Positions 33,501 to 45,529 of a DNA stretch of 64,000 nucleotides are shown here, piece after piece. The position numbers were made by a program, and so were the translations under genes. The stretch's first letter is position 1, and each line of letters starts with the position of its first letter. The notes under the pieces are model-generated. The model saw only the letters and a program-made list of their open reading frames with translations, was not told the origin of the DNA and made no database searches. Source of the DNA: Saccopteryx bilineata (taxonomy: Eukaryota > Chordata > Mammalia > Chiroptera > Emballonuridae); contig NC_089495.1 in assembly GCF_036850765.1 (NCBI RefSeq), positions 195,999,847 to 196,063,846 on the forward strand, given 5' to 3'.

Positions 33501-33835
33501 GCCCGACCAGGCGGTGGCGCAGTGGATAGAGCGTCGGACTGGGATGCTGAGGACCCAGGTTCGAGACCCCGAGGTCGCCAGCTTGAGCACGGGCTCATCT
33601 GGTTTGAGCAAAAGCTCACCAGCTTGGACCCAAGGTCGCTGGCTCGAGCGAGGGGTTACTCGATCTGCTGAAGGTCCGTGGTCAGGGCGCATATGAGAAA
33701 GCAGTCAATGGACAACCAAGGTGTCGCAAAGCGCAACAGAAAACTAATGATTGATGCTTCTCATCTCTCCATCCCTGTCTATCCCTCTCTCTGACTCTCT
33801 CTGTCTCTGTAAAAAAAAAAAAAAAAAAAAAAAAA
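33501..33835 (+). mobile_element. SINE, type B, young-looking copy
   Basis: Head 'gcccgaccaggcggtggcgc', B-box-like 'gttcgagacc', four internal units and a 25-A tail. A perfect 15-bp target duplication AAAAGAAATGTGAGA lies at 33486-33500 and 33832-33846. It is among the least diverged copies here. Confidence 0.95.
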
Positions 33836-33950
33836 GAAATGTGAGATTAAGTGATGATTGTTCAAAATCTGACAGACTGTTAATGTAAGAGGAAAAAGAA
33901 CAATCTCGATAAATGCTTAAAGAAAACAATTTTTAAAAAATAACACATCT

Positions 33951-34357
33951 GGCCCTGGCCGGTTGGCTCAGCAGTAGAGCGTCGGCCTGGCATGCAGGGG
34001 ACCCAGGTTCAATTCCCGGCCAGGGCACATAGGAGAAGCGCCCATTTGCTTCTCCACCCCCCCTCCTTCCTCTCTGTCTCTCTCTTCCCCTCCCGCAGCC
34101 AAGGCTCCATCGGAGCAAAGATGGCCCGGGTGCTGGGGATGGCTCCTTGGCCTCTGCCCCAGGCGCTAGAGTGGCTCTGGTCGCTGCAGAGCAACGCCCC
34201 AGAGGGGCAGAGCATTGCTCCCTGGTGGGCAGAGCGTAGCCCCTGGTGGGCGTGCCGGGTAGATCCCGGTTGGGCGCATGCAGGAGTCTGTCTGACTGTC
34301 TCTCCCCGTTTCCAGCTTCAGAAAAATACAAAAAAACAAACAAACAAACAAAAAAAC
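33951..34357 (+). mobile_element. SINE, type C (CCCTGGCCGGTTGGCTCAG)
   Basis: A long (about 400 bp) SINE with tRNA-like head, B-box-like 'gttcaattcc', 'ggagaagcgcccatttgct', a second domain 'aaagatggcccgggtgctgg', and the end 'gtttccagcttcagaaaaa'. CACATCT occurs on both sides. Confidence 0.9.
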
Positions 34358-34846
34358 CCACATCTTTGATTGCAATGTTTCATAAAATTAGTAGAGAATG
34401 ATATTTCGTAGCATGAAAAAAAAATTACGCATGCCCATCAAATGACTGTTGGCATGGTGGTCAATAGGAAGACAACATGAGCATCTCCCTGTAACCATGA
34501 GAAAAGACAGAGGATACTACTATTTAACATCATTTTGCAGTGCTACCACCAAAGTCGCCAGGCAAGACAACAAAATAAGAGCTATAGATATTAGGAGAAA
34601 AGGCAAAACAATCAATATTCGCACATCATATAATTTTCTACCTAGAAAAAAAACTCAAGAAAATCAATTAAAAACCTGTTAGAAATAATAATAGTTTCAG
34701 CAAGGCAAAAAAAGAAAACTCAATGGTTCTCTTAGATTTCTAGCAATAATCAATTAGAAAACACAGCAGATTTTTTAAATTGACTCATGCCAGCAATAAA
34801 AAGCAAAAAATACCTAAAAATAGGCTTTTTAAAAATGTGCGTGGTT

Positions 34847-34966
34847 GGCCCTGACCGATTGGCTCAGCAGTAGAGTGTCAGCCCGGCGTGTGGAAGTCCC
34901 GGGTTTGACTCCTGGCCAGGGCACACAGGAGAAGCGCCCATCTGCTTCTCCACCCCTCCCTCCCTC

Positions 34967-34998
<32 letters not shown>

Positions 34999-35240
34999 TT
35001 TCTCCTCCCCTCCTGCAGCCATGGCTTGATTAGAGTGAATTGGCCATGGGCTCTGAGGATGGCTCCATGGCATTCTCCTCAGGTGCTAAAAATGGCTTTG
35101 GTTGCAACAGAGCAACGCCTCAGATGGGCAGAACATCACAGCTTAGTGGACATGCCGGGTGGATCCCAGTTGGGGCACATACAGGAGTCTATTTCTGCCT
35201 CTACTCCTCTCACTAAATAAAAAATTTAAAAAAATTTTTT
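34847..35240 (+). mobile_element. SINE, type C
   Basis: Head 'ggccctgaccgattggctca', a TC microsatellite (34975-34999), then the second domain and a degenerate A-tail. Similar words (AAATGTGCGTGGT, AAATGTTCATGGT) flank it. Confidence 0.88.
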
Positions 35241-35305
35241 TTAAATGTTCATGGTCTATATAAAAAAAGGAAAAACCATTTAATTCTACCTAAGTATATA
35301 ATAGT

Positions 35306-35387
35306 AAAAAAAAAAAAGGAGGGAAGGAGGGGAGGAGGGGAGGAGGGGAGGAGGGGAGGCAGAGGGGAAGAGAGAGAGAGAGAGAAA
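35306..35387 (+). repeat. Polypurine (GGGGAGGA)n tract
   Basis: An 82-nt run of A and G broken by a single C at 35360, including about five GGGGAGGA-like units and a GA run. Able in principle to form triplex or G-quadruplex DNA. Confidence 0.9.
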
Positions 35388-36129
35388 TAGCATGTTTTTG
35401 GATAAGAATGTTCGTTCCATTAGGGTAAATACTTTGGGAAGACAATTTGACACTGTTTATCAAAACGGTAAATGAGCATACCCTTTTATTCAGCAAACCC
35501 ATGACCAGGGTTCCTATGGAAATCCTACACAAATACACAAAGTACAAAATTACCTTACACAGAATGACTTAAGAATTTAGGTCTGAGTAACTGGTAAGTA
35601 GTCACAGTTGCCAGAGTTAACAGTTTATCAAATTGGCAACCTGTAGTAACAGCCTACAAAAGTACTTATTCTTTGAGCTGGCAATTCCATTCTTAGGAAT
35701 TTATTCTTAGGAAATAATCATGGTCAGGCTCAGAGTCAGTTTCTGGGATGTCTACTGCAGTGGCATCCATTAATCAACAACAAAACCTACCAACAATTTA
35801 ATCGTTTAACAATGGAATATTGTAGAGCATGTAGCATTTATGTAGAAGAACATTCAATGATATAGAAAGACATACATGATACACTGTGACAAAAAAATAT
35901 CATGCAGGACAGTATGTTTTGCATATATCATGGGATTGAAACTCTGACAGGGAGGGGGCTATGGATCCAGTACAAATATGCTTAGAGAATGGACTAGAAA
36001 GACACAAACTAGCTGTTGACCATAGTTGTCTCTAGGTTTACAGGTATGATTTTTACTTTTCTGCCTGTCTAGATTTTCTCAATAATTGTGGTTGACTTTT
36101 ATAAAATAAAAACCATGTTAAAATTGTGG

Positions 36130-36950
36130 GGTTTTCCCCCTTCTGTGTAAGGCCTCAGAGGAACTCAACCCACTATCTCTGTGCTAAGAGTGCTTTGCGA
36201 TTTGGGGAAATTTCTTTTTCCTCTGGGGCCTTATGTTCCTCATTTGCAAGCCAGAGGGTTGGTGATGGCTAAGGTCCTTTGAGCACCTGTCATGCGCTCG
36301 AGCACTTGTCAAGCACTCTGGCTTCCTTAAACGATCACCACTAGGGCCCCTTTATGGCACTGCTTAGCAAGCCTGCTACTTGTAACTGGCTGATTCACTC
36401 TCCCACCAAAGATGCTGGCAGAGTCCCACCCATGATCCCTGGGTCCCCACCCTTTCAGCGCTGAGCCAACTTCTAATTGCCATCATCTGTGTGTCTTTGC
36501 CTAAAAGTTTTCTCTGGCAGCCAGAGGTCTCTTCCCACTCCCTGCAGCTCACCTAAGTGCTGGGGGCCCAAGGAATCTCCCACCAGGAGCAACCTTCAAG
36601 CAAAAACCACCTGAGTTGGTGTATAGTTACCCCAGCTCCCTGCCCTCATGGGTGGCTCCCAGAGTTCCCCAGTGGGACTGACCCTTATTGCCTGTACCCC
36701 TTACTGGCTTCCTTTCCTTCCCTGTCTCACTTCCCCTCCCCCACCCGGCTGTCCTGGGATCACCTTCCAAACAAACCGCATGCTCTGACACCCTTGTCTC
36801 AGGGTCTGCTTTTGAAGAAGCCAAAGTAAGATAAACCACACTCCCATCTTCCCTCCCCTCAAATCTCCAACCTCCACCACCTTCCACTCTCAGCTGTTGG
36901 CCTTGCTTTTTATTTTGCAGAAGTAGAAGCAAACAGAAGACCAAAATTAT
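36130..36950. other. Unassigned sequence
   Basis: C-rich plus strand, no repeat or exon recognised. Confidence 0.35.
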
Positions 36951-37379
36951 CAAGAGCCATTCACAGAAGAAACTTTAAAGGCCCATAAATATGTGAAAAT
37001 ACGCTCAGCTTCACTGGCAATGAGGGAAATGTAAATGAAAACAATATCATGTCATAAATATCAGATGGGGGGCGGGGGCCTAACAATACCAAATGTTACA
37101 CAGGAGGTGACAAAAACAAGGACTCAGTATATTCTGGGTGGGGTGCTTGTATTCTCACCTTGGAGAGCCATCTGGCAATATCTACATAGTAAAGGTGGAG
37201 ATGTGCACATCCTCTGACCCAGCAACTCCATTCGCAGGAAAATAACTCTTACATATGGTCTCAAAGACAGTCACCGGGGCATTGATATTATTGGCAAGAA
37301 GAGAGGAAATAACTGCCTATCAAATGGGGGCTAGATAAGGAAACTCTAAAGCACTCTTTTTTTTTTTTTAATTAGTCTG

Positions 37380-37757
37380 AACTCTTGTTTTTTTTTTGGA
37401 TTTTTCTGAAGTTGGAAACGGGGAGGCAGTCAGACAGACTTCCGCATTCGCCCAACCGGGATCCACCCAGCATGCCCACCAGGGGGCGATGCTCTGCCCC
37501 TCTGGGGCATCGCTCTGTTGCATCCAGAGCCATTCTAGCGCCTGAGGCAGAGGCCACAGAGCCATCCTCAGCGCCCGGGCCATCTTTGCTCCAATGGAGC
37601 CTTGGCTGCGGGAGGGGAAGAGAGAGACAGAGAGGAAAGAGAGGGGGAAGGGTGGAGAAGCAGATGGGCGCTTCTCCTGTGTGCCCTGGCCGGGAATCGA
37701 ACCCAGGACTCCTGCACGCCAGGCTGACGCTCTACCACTGAGCCAACCGGCCAGGGT
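37380..37757 (-). mobile_element. SINE, type C
   Basis: Antisense copy with head complement 'ctgagccaaccggccagggt' and the 'gccatctttgctccaatgg' domain. It is close to the copy at 33951 in sequence. Confidence 0.92.
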
Positions 37758-38094
37758 AAAACATTCTTACACTTTGACACTATACTAGGGCCAATGAACA
37801 GTATCTACTTGTATAAAGGTAAATAGATCTGAAAAGCACATGTTGAGTAAAAAGAAGTTGCAAAAGGACACAGACACTGTGGCACTGTCTTATGTAAATA
37901 TCCAAAGCCTCTCCAACAGTACTGTATACTGTTTGTGATCATCCACAATACAATAAGAGTTTTAAAACAGGTAGACCATGTTACCTTTAAAACATGGGTA
38001 GTAACTGGTTATCTTTGGCGATTGGAATGAGGAAGGGTCCAAGTATGTATATCTATATATAATGTTTCATTTCTTGAAAAGAATTTTATTCCAT

Positions 38095-38277
38095 TTTTAA
38101 ATTTTATTTTATTGATTTTTAAAGAGAGAAGAAAGGAGAGAGAGAGAGAGAGAAAGAGAAAGAGAGAGAGAGAGAGGAACATCGATCTGTTCCTGTATGT
38201 GCCCTGACCAGGGATTGAACCGGCAACCTCTGTGCTTCAGGACGATGCTCTAACCAACCAAGCTATCTGGCCAGTGA
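38095..38277 (-). mobile_element. Short VES-like SINE
   Basis: A fourth, shorter SINE type: antisense with 'gtgccctgaccagggattga', 'gctctaaccaaccaagctat' and a GA-rich middle. It resembles the VES SINE of other bats, from memory. Confidence 0.75.
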
Positions 38278-38590
38278 TATTCCTTTTTTTTTTTTTTTTT
38301 TTAAGAAAGAGAGAGAAGTGAGGCATGAAAACAGATTAAAGCAAATATGGCAAAACAGTAACATTTGCAAACCTTGGTGGCATGTTTGTAAGTCCTATTT
38401 TGTAATATTAATATTTGTTCCTTTCTGGATGCTTGTAATATTTCTGAAATTAAAAGAAAATTGCTGGGGTGATGGAAATGCTCTATGTCTTGATTGCAGG
38501 AGTAGTTTACATGAACATGACTCTGTCAAGGCTCCTTGAACTGGACACCTAGAATGGGTGCACTTTCTCACATATAAATTATACTCCCAA

Positions 38591-39174
38591 AAGAGCTGAT
38601 TTTTCAAAGAGAGGAACAATTAAATGAAATGTTGACTGGCAGGTGCTCAGCTTCTGGTATAGGACCTGGTTCACATGGAAGGGGAAGGAGGGGAGAGATG
38701 CCGCAGACTCAAGGTCAGCCTGGAGGGTCTGTCCCCCAAAATTTGGGACCTCAGGGCAAACAGGACACCCCCTTTGCTTTGGGGCAAGCGTGGCCTGGGC
38801 CCTCCTCACAGGGTTTGCTGTCTAATTTTAGAACTTTGGGGGGCTGGGTAGAGCTGACTCTGCTTCTACGATGAGTTCATCATGTTTCTTGGCATCTCGA
38901 TGTTCTCTCCATTTAATTTTGCAGAAGCACCAACCAATCAGAAACAAAGTATGCCCTGAAACTGCTACTTGGATGAATGTGACATTTGTAAGCCAGTGAT
39001 GGAAACTGGAGGAGCTGTGTCTGCAGCTCACAGCCTCGTCTCACGGTCCACACCCCCAGGTGCACGCTTGCAGGGGGAGAGCATTTGCCTGGATGGAAAA
39101 ATACAGCTCGCTAGACAGGTTCTCCACGAGGCAAGGAAGGAAAGAGAGAGGGAAGACAGGCAGGCTGGCTAAAG
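38591..39174. other. Unassigned sequence
   Basis: No repeat or exon recognised. Confidence 0.35.
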
Positions 39175-39350
39175 AACAGCCAACGCTCACTACGTGCCGG
39201 GTCCGCTGTCTCATTTCATCCTCAGAACAAAGATTATCACCCACATTTAAAGATGAGGAAAGAGCTCAGAGAGGGGATGGTAGTTTACCAACAACACAGA
39301 ACTAAGAAGCAGCAAAACCAGATCTGACCCAATCTCTTTGATGTCCAATT
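39175..39350 (-). repeat. MIR SINE
   Basis: 'ctcatttcatcctcagaaca' and 'atttaaagatgaggaaagag' are antisense MIR words. Confidence 0.65.
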
Positions 39351-39978
39351 CCTTATGGCTACAGCTATGGCAAAACAAAGGAGTTCAGTAACTGTTTCCT
39401 TCCTTTATTTTCTCTTTCCTCCTTTTTCTTCCTTCACAAGTAAACTGAGGTCAAGAGAGAGTGGGGGTTGCGCAAAAAATTACTGAGCTGTCTTAGAGGC
39501 AGAGCCTAGTTGGGTTCACTAATTGGATGGTGAGGCTGAGGATGATGGGAGAATCCAGGATGAGTTGCAAGTCAAAGAAAGAGTCTGTAACAATTAGAGA
39601 AGATAATTGTTATGGGTGACTGACAATGGCAGTAAAACAGGCAGAGGACTAGCCTTAACGAAAACAACAGAGCAAACACATCATAAAACTAATCCATCAC
39701 ATAATAAAGGGAAAAACTGAATGTGAAGATGGAAAGAGTTTAGGGCATTGTAAAAAACATCAGAGGAAGATGATAAGCTAGATATAATCTGATCAAGATG
39801 CTCAACATAAAGGATTTAAGAAGGAACTGAATAAGCATCCAGCCAGGAATACAAGTGACCAGCAAGAGGAAGAATATAGAAATCCCCTCAATTTCTCCGT
39901 ATTAACATTTGATGTCAGAATACCAAACCAACACCTGCAAAGTTTTGAGGGAACAAAAACATGACTTAAGAATTTTAG

Positions 39979-40236
39979 TCCTGCCCTGGCCAGTGGTGCA
40001 GTGGATAGAGCATCATCCTGGAGTGCCTGGGCCACCAACTCAATCCAGGGGTCACTGGCTTAATCCTGAGGGCACCAGCTTGACCCTAAGGTTGCTGGTT
40101 TGAGCCCAAGTCAGGGCCGGTATGAGAAGCAATCAATGGGTGTACAGCTAAGTGAGACGAGTTAATGCTTCTCTCTCTTTCCCTTCCTTTCTCCTCTCCT
40201 TTCCTTTCTCTCAAAAAACAAAACAAAAAGAAAGAA
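39979..40236 (+). mobile_element. SINE, type B, short diverged copy
   Basis: Head 'ccctggccagtggtgcagtg', about three internal units, and the usual pyrimidine stretch before an A-rich tail. The most diverged of the type B copies. Confidence 0.75.
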
Positions 40237-40520
40237 AAGACAATGGAAAAAAAAAGAATTATATACCCAAGAAATGTTTAATTTATATTATTTGGAGACC
40301 AGTAGATCTACCAACATTTCTTTTAAAAAATGTTTTGATAATAAAATCCAGACAACCAAAAGGTAATTTGAAATAAGTCAGGAATAGGGAAGCTATGAAA
40401 AAAAAATGGCAAGAACTGAGTCTTGCATTATTTTAAATATAAAACTAAGGCTCCATACCTGTGAAAATTAAATTTAAGTCAAAAGGAAAATGATGTAATT
40501 CCTTTAAAAATCTATATTAT

Positions 40521-40695
40521 GTGGCCGGACCTGTGGTGGCGCAGTGGATAAAGTGTCCACCTGGACTGCTGAGGTTGCCAGTTCGAAACCCTGGGCTTGC
40601 CTGGTCAAGGCACATATGGGAGTTGATGCTTCCTGCTCCTCCCCCCTCCTCTCTCTTAAAATGAATAAATAAAATTAAATAAATAAATAAATAAA
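40521..40695 (+). mobile_element. SINE, type A
   Basis: 'ggacctgtggtggcgcagtg' head, 'gttcgaaacc' and an AAATAAAT tail. ATCTATATTATGT before and ATCTGTATTATGT after form the target duplication. Confidence 0.9.
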
Positions 40696-41154
40696 TATCT
40701 GTATTATGTAAAAACAAATAGTAAAAATAGACCATCATGGACTGTGATAAAAATCTCAGATCATAACACAATTGGGATGGGAGGAAGTATGGGTCCTTAG
40801 ATTTGTGATCTTTCTTAGTAAAGAGCTGACTGATGTTATTATACACTGTTTTGTTTCTTGATAAATCAAAGTAAAGAGGTTTGAGTGTGTTATTTTTTTT
40901 AAAAGTAAAGACATGATAAACTGTACCAGTAACGGGTGAGTTGAGTTGAGAGGAGAGAAGTGGGAAGCGAGGACAAGGGCTGGACAGGAGCTGAAATTAA
41001 ATGATCTTCCAGGATGTGCCAGGCACATACAAACCAAATGAAACCAGGATCCACCGTATGAATATTGGAAAAGGATGACTTGAAACCAAAAATTACTCAA
41101 TGAGGAAAAGCACCACCCATAATCACATAAAAGAAGCCATAAAGCGCAATGAGA

Positions 41155-41520
41155 GCCCTGGCTGGTTGGTTCAGTGGTAGAACGTCGGCCTGGTGTGTGG
41201 ATGTCCTGGGTTTGATTCCTCGTCATAGCACACAGGAGAAGCGACCATCTGTTTCTCTACCCCTCTTCTTCCCCTTCTCTCTATCTCTCTCTTCTCCTCT
41301 CCCTCCTGCAGCCATGGCTCAATTGGAGCTAGTTGACCCTGGGTGCTGAGAATGGCTCCATGGCCTCCACCTCAGGTGCTAAAAAAAAAGGCTCCTGTTG
41401 CAGCAGAGCAACGCCGCAGATGGGCAGAGCGTCGCCCCCTAGTGGGCTTGCTGGGTGGGTCCCGGTAAGCCCATGTGCGAGTCTGGCTCTGCCTCCCCTC
41501 CTCTTACTAAATTTTTTTTT
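41155..41520 (+). mobile_element. SINE, type C
   Basis: Head 'gccctggctggttggttcag' and a complete body with 'ccatggctcaattggagcta'. AAAGCGCAATGAGA on the left and AAATGCAATGAGA on the right are the target duplication. Confidence 0.9.
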
Positions 41521-41539
41521 AAAAATGCAATGAGATAAG

Positions 41540-42060
41540 TGTCAGGACACTTTATGTTCCAGATAATATAGCATCACAACATGTGAAACAAACTATTGAC
41601 AAATACAATTGAAACCAATAGATATACAAAAGTAGAAAATTTGAACTCCTCTCTCAGTTCTTGACAGTTAAGTCTAACCATTATGCTGTACACCTGAAAT
41701 TCATACAAAATAATATTGAACATAAACTGAAGTTGAAAAATAAAATTTAAAAAATAATATAAAAAATACAAAGCAGTTAAAAAAAAGTCATAATTAAGGA
41801 TATAAATAATATATCCCACATAGGTGGGATATAAAACTGAGACTCATGGACATAGACAAAAGTGAAACAGCTACCCAGGGGAGGGGGTGGGGAGGAGGGG
41901 AGTAAAGAGGACAAATATACGGTGATGGGAAATGATCTGGGTTTGGGTGATGGGCACACCATGCAATCAACAGTTCAACACTATAGAGATGTTCACCTGA
42001 AACCTGTGTGCTCTTATTGACCAATGCCACCCCATTAGATTTAATTTCAAAATAAAGAAT
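41540..42060 (+). repeat. Two L1 3' ends in tandem
   Basis: 'atgctgtacacctgaaattc' with an A-rich end near 41690-41770, then 'gagatgttcacctgaaacct' with 'ttcaaaataaagaataaggg' near 41990-42066. Two separate L1 3' termini. Confidence 0.6.
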
Positions 42061-42199
42061 AAGGGTTCTCAGACTCTCCAGAAATAAAGAAAGAAAGAAA
42101 GAATAAAAATAAAAAAGGATATAAATAATCCAAATGATGTAATAGTCAAATTAATCAAATATGAGTGTATATGATATATTAAACTCTGTACACAGGTAG

Positions 42200-43470
42200 G
42201 TAAGTAGATACTTAGATCCGCAGATAGACGGACACATAGATACGGACATCGATAGAAACAATGACATCTCAGGGGCACACGCGTACTGAGTGCCCGTATC
42301 TTGATTTTAAAAATCATCCTCCACTGAAATGAGCCAGCACTCATCAAAGAAGTGACTGATTCCAAGGCTGAGAGGCAGGGAACATGCAAGGTGAGCAGCT
42401 GAACCTAGAATATCTCACTGTGCCAGAATGTAAGGAGATCATTCATGAGTGATGGACACATGTCAAAAGGACACGGGGCTCCCTACTGGCAAAATCTGGG
42501 ACAATTTGACATCAAAATAAATAATGATAGAAACAGATTATAAAATAAGAATCCATGTGCTTCTGCTGATACAAATAAATGTGACAAAAAGAAAGGCTTT
42601 TCCTTACAATAGAAAGCCAGCTAATAAGAGCAGAAAGAATAACAGGAATAGAAAGTCCCCATTTAGCAACTGTCACAGGGGTAGTTGATCCAGCAGGGGT
42701 CATCCATTGAGGAGGCTTGACAAGGAACAGAACATTGATATAAACTCGGAAAGACTCCTCACAATGTACTGATCAAGTACTAAACAGCAGTGGTGAGCCT
42801 AAGGTAGAGAAATGAGAGAGGCACCAATGTGACCAGGGGACCGAGGTTAACCTCCTGACGCAGGGCCCTGAGGCAGCACAGCACACAGCATTGTGCCTGT
42901 ACACCTGTGGGCCTCCTGCCCAGAAAGCAGGACTGAGCCTGGGATACAGAGGACGCATCAGGTGGGTCGGGGTTGAGGATCACTGAGACATTATGAGGCC
43001 CATACCTTTCACACTGTTGAAGACTGAAAGGACAGGGGAAAGGGAGGAACGGTGCCAGGTGGGAAGAAACTGAAGACGCATTTGAACTAAATGCAATCCA
43101 TATTCTCGGAGAAGATCCTGGACCGGAGGGAAAAGACGCAGGGCTGGGACAGTTGAATGAGTGGGGTCTCTGGATTGGATGGGGGTGTTGGTAGCAAAGT
43201 TGGTTCCTTGGAGGGAGGCAGGAAGCGGGTGTAGCAGAATGAACGTGGTTTGGGAAACACACCCTGCAATGTTTGGAGATGACAGGATATTATATCTGCA
43301 GCTTGCCTCCAAAGACTCAGAGAGAGAATTATGAAAAGAGAGAACACATGCACACAGACTGATAAAATGTTAACGATTTGGGAATCTAGGTGAGGAGTAT
43401 ATTAGAGTTCTTTGTATTGTTCTAGCGACTTTTTCATAAGCGTGAAATTTCAAAGTATATTATTTTTTTT
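42200..43470 (+). repeat. Old L1 3' UTR
   Basis: 'tgagtgatggacacatgtca', 'aactaaatgcaatccatatt' and the end 'ttctttgtattgttctagcg' then 'gtgaaatttcaaagtat' follow the order of an old L1 3' UTR. The long frame on the minus strand here is chance. Confidence 0.6.
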
Positions 43471-43711
43471 AACAGTCAATGTTAGTGAGAGAACAGAAAA
43501 GCAGATTCTGAGTGACAGGTAATTTGGTACAACCCATAGAAGGGACAATTTGGCAATATCTATCAAAATAAGCCTTTCTCTGAGTCTGAAAATGCATAAA
43601 GAGGTATGCAAAGATACAGGAGATTCAATGCACAGCAGATATAAGCTTGAGAAATTGAAAACAACCTAAGTTCAAGTACTTATTTGTGGGTTATTTTAAA
43701 AAGCTAATTAC

Positions 43712-44051
43712 AGCCTGACCAGTGGTGGCTCAGTAGATAAGAGTATTGACCTGGGATGTTGAGGTCCCAAGTTCGAAACCCAAGGTCGCCTGCTTGAACA
43801 CAGGTTCACCAGCTTGAGCATGGGGTCACCGGCTTGAGCATGGGATCACCGACTTGATCCCACGGTCACGGGCTTGAAGCCCAAGGTTGCTGGCTTGAGC
43901 AAGGGGTCACTGGCTCAGCTGGAGCCCCCCAGCCAAGGCACATATGAGAAAACAATCAATGCACTAAAGTGTTGCAACTACGAGTTGATGTTTCTCATCT
44001 CTCTCCCTTTATCTCTCCCTCTCCCCCCTCCTTGCTAATAAAATAAAATAA
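43712..44051 (+). mobile_element. SINE, type B, long form
   Basis: Head 'gcctgaccagtggtggctca', six to seven internal units of about 20 bp, body 'ggcacatatgagaaaacaat' and a TAAAATAAAAT tail. CTAATTACA before and ATAATTACA after are the target duplication. Confidence 0.88.
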
Positions 44052-44059
44052 TTACACCC

Positions 44060-44420
44060 ACACAACTTAATTCTCAGCTACTCTGAAACAATGAAATATT
44101 GTTCAAATAAACACAGACAGGTATTTTTGCTATCATTCTGAAAACAAACCTTTTCATTAATTTGGTTATGAGTTCAGCAAATACTTATTGAATCCTACTC
44201 TGCACAAAATTATTGGGCAAGGTATTTGACTTATAAAGATTTAAAAATTATAGTGTTTCCCCTTTCAAACCTCAAATTTTAGTTGAGGAGACAGACATAG
44301 AGACAAATAACTAGAACACACATTGTTAGAACTGTGTCCATAGAATGCTATTTGGGAAAAAAAGAATTATATGAGTGGTAACGTGCATAAGTACATGCAG
44401 GATGGCGAAAAGCATGTGTG
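44060..44420. repeat. Old-repeat fragment
   Basis: 'cagcaaatacttattgaatc' and 'gttgaggagacagacataga' look like the unnamed old repeat of 2971 and 21140. Diverged. Confidence 0.35.
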
Positions 44421-45179
44421 ATTTAGTCCACTCTGTTATCACTGCTTCTCTCTGGGGAATGAGTTAAAATGGGGGGAATTTCCCTTTCTGTCGTGTTTGG
44501 AAGTTTGGACAATGAGCATGCATTGCTTGCGTAATCAGGGAAGGGAGGGAGGGCGCACAACAAAAATATCTGAGAAGAAATGGACACCATGCTGGTACCT
44601 GAGCACAAGAAGAAGGGTCTTTGTCTCTGCCACGGAGAAGCAGCTTCACCCAGGAGAGACTGGCCTCGATTGCTGTTCATTGCCGTTGTAGGCCTGAGCC
44701 TTTGCCATGTCTGCACTTTTAGAAAGTAAACAAACATCTTGTTCTCAAGATAATCCTCACTGTTTATATTTGGTCTTCCTGAGAAAGGACGTTTGGTGAC
44801 TCACCAGGGCTGAGGGGAGGAGGAAGGGGCAGGCGCTGCAGAGCTCGGTCTGCTGCCTGCTGAGGCCTGTCCTCTGCTGTCCCCATTCCATTCAGAGAGG
44901 GTGCACCCCTCGGGAGCCCTCTCTGCTCTGAAAAGTCCGGGGGCCCACGCTCATCCCCACTCCTAACTATATCAGTGACGGGCAATCTTAGCAGAGAGGG
45001 TTGGTACGTTCAGATGCGGGAAAAAAAAAAGCACCAGAAAAATTACATCTTTCTTTTCACTCACTTCTAAGTAAAATTTAGCATTTCCTTCCCTTTTGAA
45101 GGCCAATAGAAAAAAAACCCCAGTATTTGCAGTGCCCGTGACTTTGTCACCAAGAGAAATCACAGATATTTCCATGTCA
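44421..45179. other. Unassigned sequence
   Basis: No repeat or exon recognised. Confidence 0.35.
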
Positions 45180-45420
45180 CATTACTGTCACTGAAGCTAT
45201 TTCGAAAGATCATTTACATTCCGCATTGCTTCAGAATTATGATACTAATTAGACCTGCCCCTCGCTCCTGTTATTTAGCGCGTTAATAAAGACGCATATT
45301 TATTACTACATTAAAGATGTTTTTTAATATTTTGATAACTGCATTTCAATATATTCAGAACCCTTCATAATTGAGTGCATTATATTACACGCATTTGAAA
45401 GCTTTGCTTGGAGAAGAGGT
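45180..45420. promoter_or_regulatory. A/T-rich low-repeat segment, candidate conserved element
   Basis: No repeat recognised. ATTA/TAAT cores occur often ('actaattagacctg', 'gttaataaagacgcatattt', 'aattgagtgcattatattac'), as in developmental enhancers. Inference only. Confidence 0.3.
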
Positions 45421-45529
45421 CCATGGTTCAGGAAGGTGAAGATGTTTTGACTGGAGGACTGGAAGGGGTTGAAGGTTCCAGGAGACCGTATGATCACCAA
45501 CCCCGAACCAGCTCTCTGGGCAAAGATAT

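Larger units (their letters stand above)
32880..36120 (+). repeat. Old L1 body with three SINE insertions
   Basis: Interrupted L1: 'attatgaacacactggcaaa' (33408), 'aaaactcaagaaaatcaatt' (34650), 'caattccattcttaggaatt' (35681) and 'ttgtggttgacttttataaa' (36086). SINEs at 33501, 33951 and 34847 break it. All frames are degraded. Confidence 0.6.
36955..38590 (+). repeat. Old L1 3' region with two SINE insertions
   Basis: 'cttcactggcaatgagggaa', 'gagagccatctggcaatatc', 'gacccagcaactccattcgc' and finally 'ggggtgatggaaatgctcta' (38466) are standard L1 3' landmarks in order. The insertions lie at 37380 and 38095. Confidence 0.75.
39370..41150 (+). repeat. A-rich degraded LINE-like sequence
   Basis: 'tttgatgtcagaataccaaa' followed by 'aaagttttgagggaacaaa' near 39905-39960 fits an old HAL1-type body. 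SINEs at 39979 and 40521 interrupt it. Most of the interval is only weakly assignable. Confidence 0.35.

Noticed and set aside
33951..34030. tRNA gene-like sequence with A and B boxes
   Set aside because: It is the head of a type C SINE: no complete cloverleaf, and it is followed by the SINE body and A-tail. The same holds for all other SINE heads here.
40756..41226. Open frame of 156 codons on the minus strand
   Set aside because: It begins inside a SINE head and continues through degraded repeat-like DNA.
42780..43262. Open frame of 160 codons on the minus strand
   Set aside because: It is antisense to an old L1 3' UTR and shows no domain.
44497..44691. Short open frames around 44.4-44.7 kb on both strands
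   Set aside because: They overlap each other antisense, lack domains and show no splice context.
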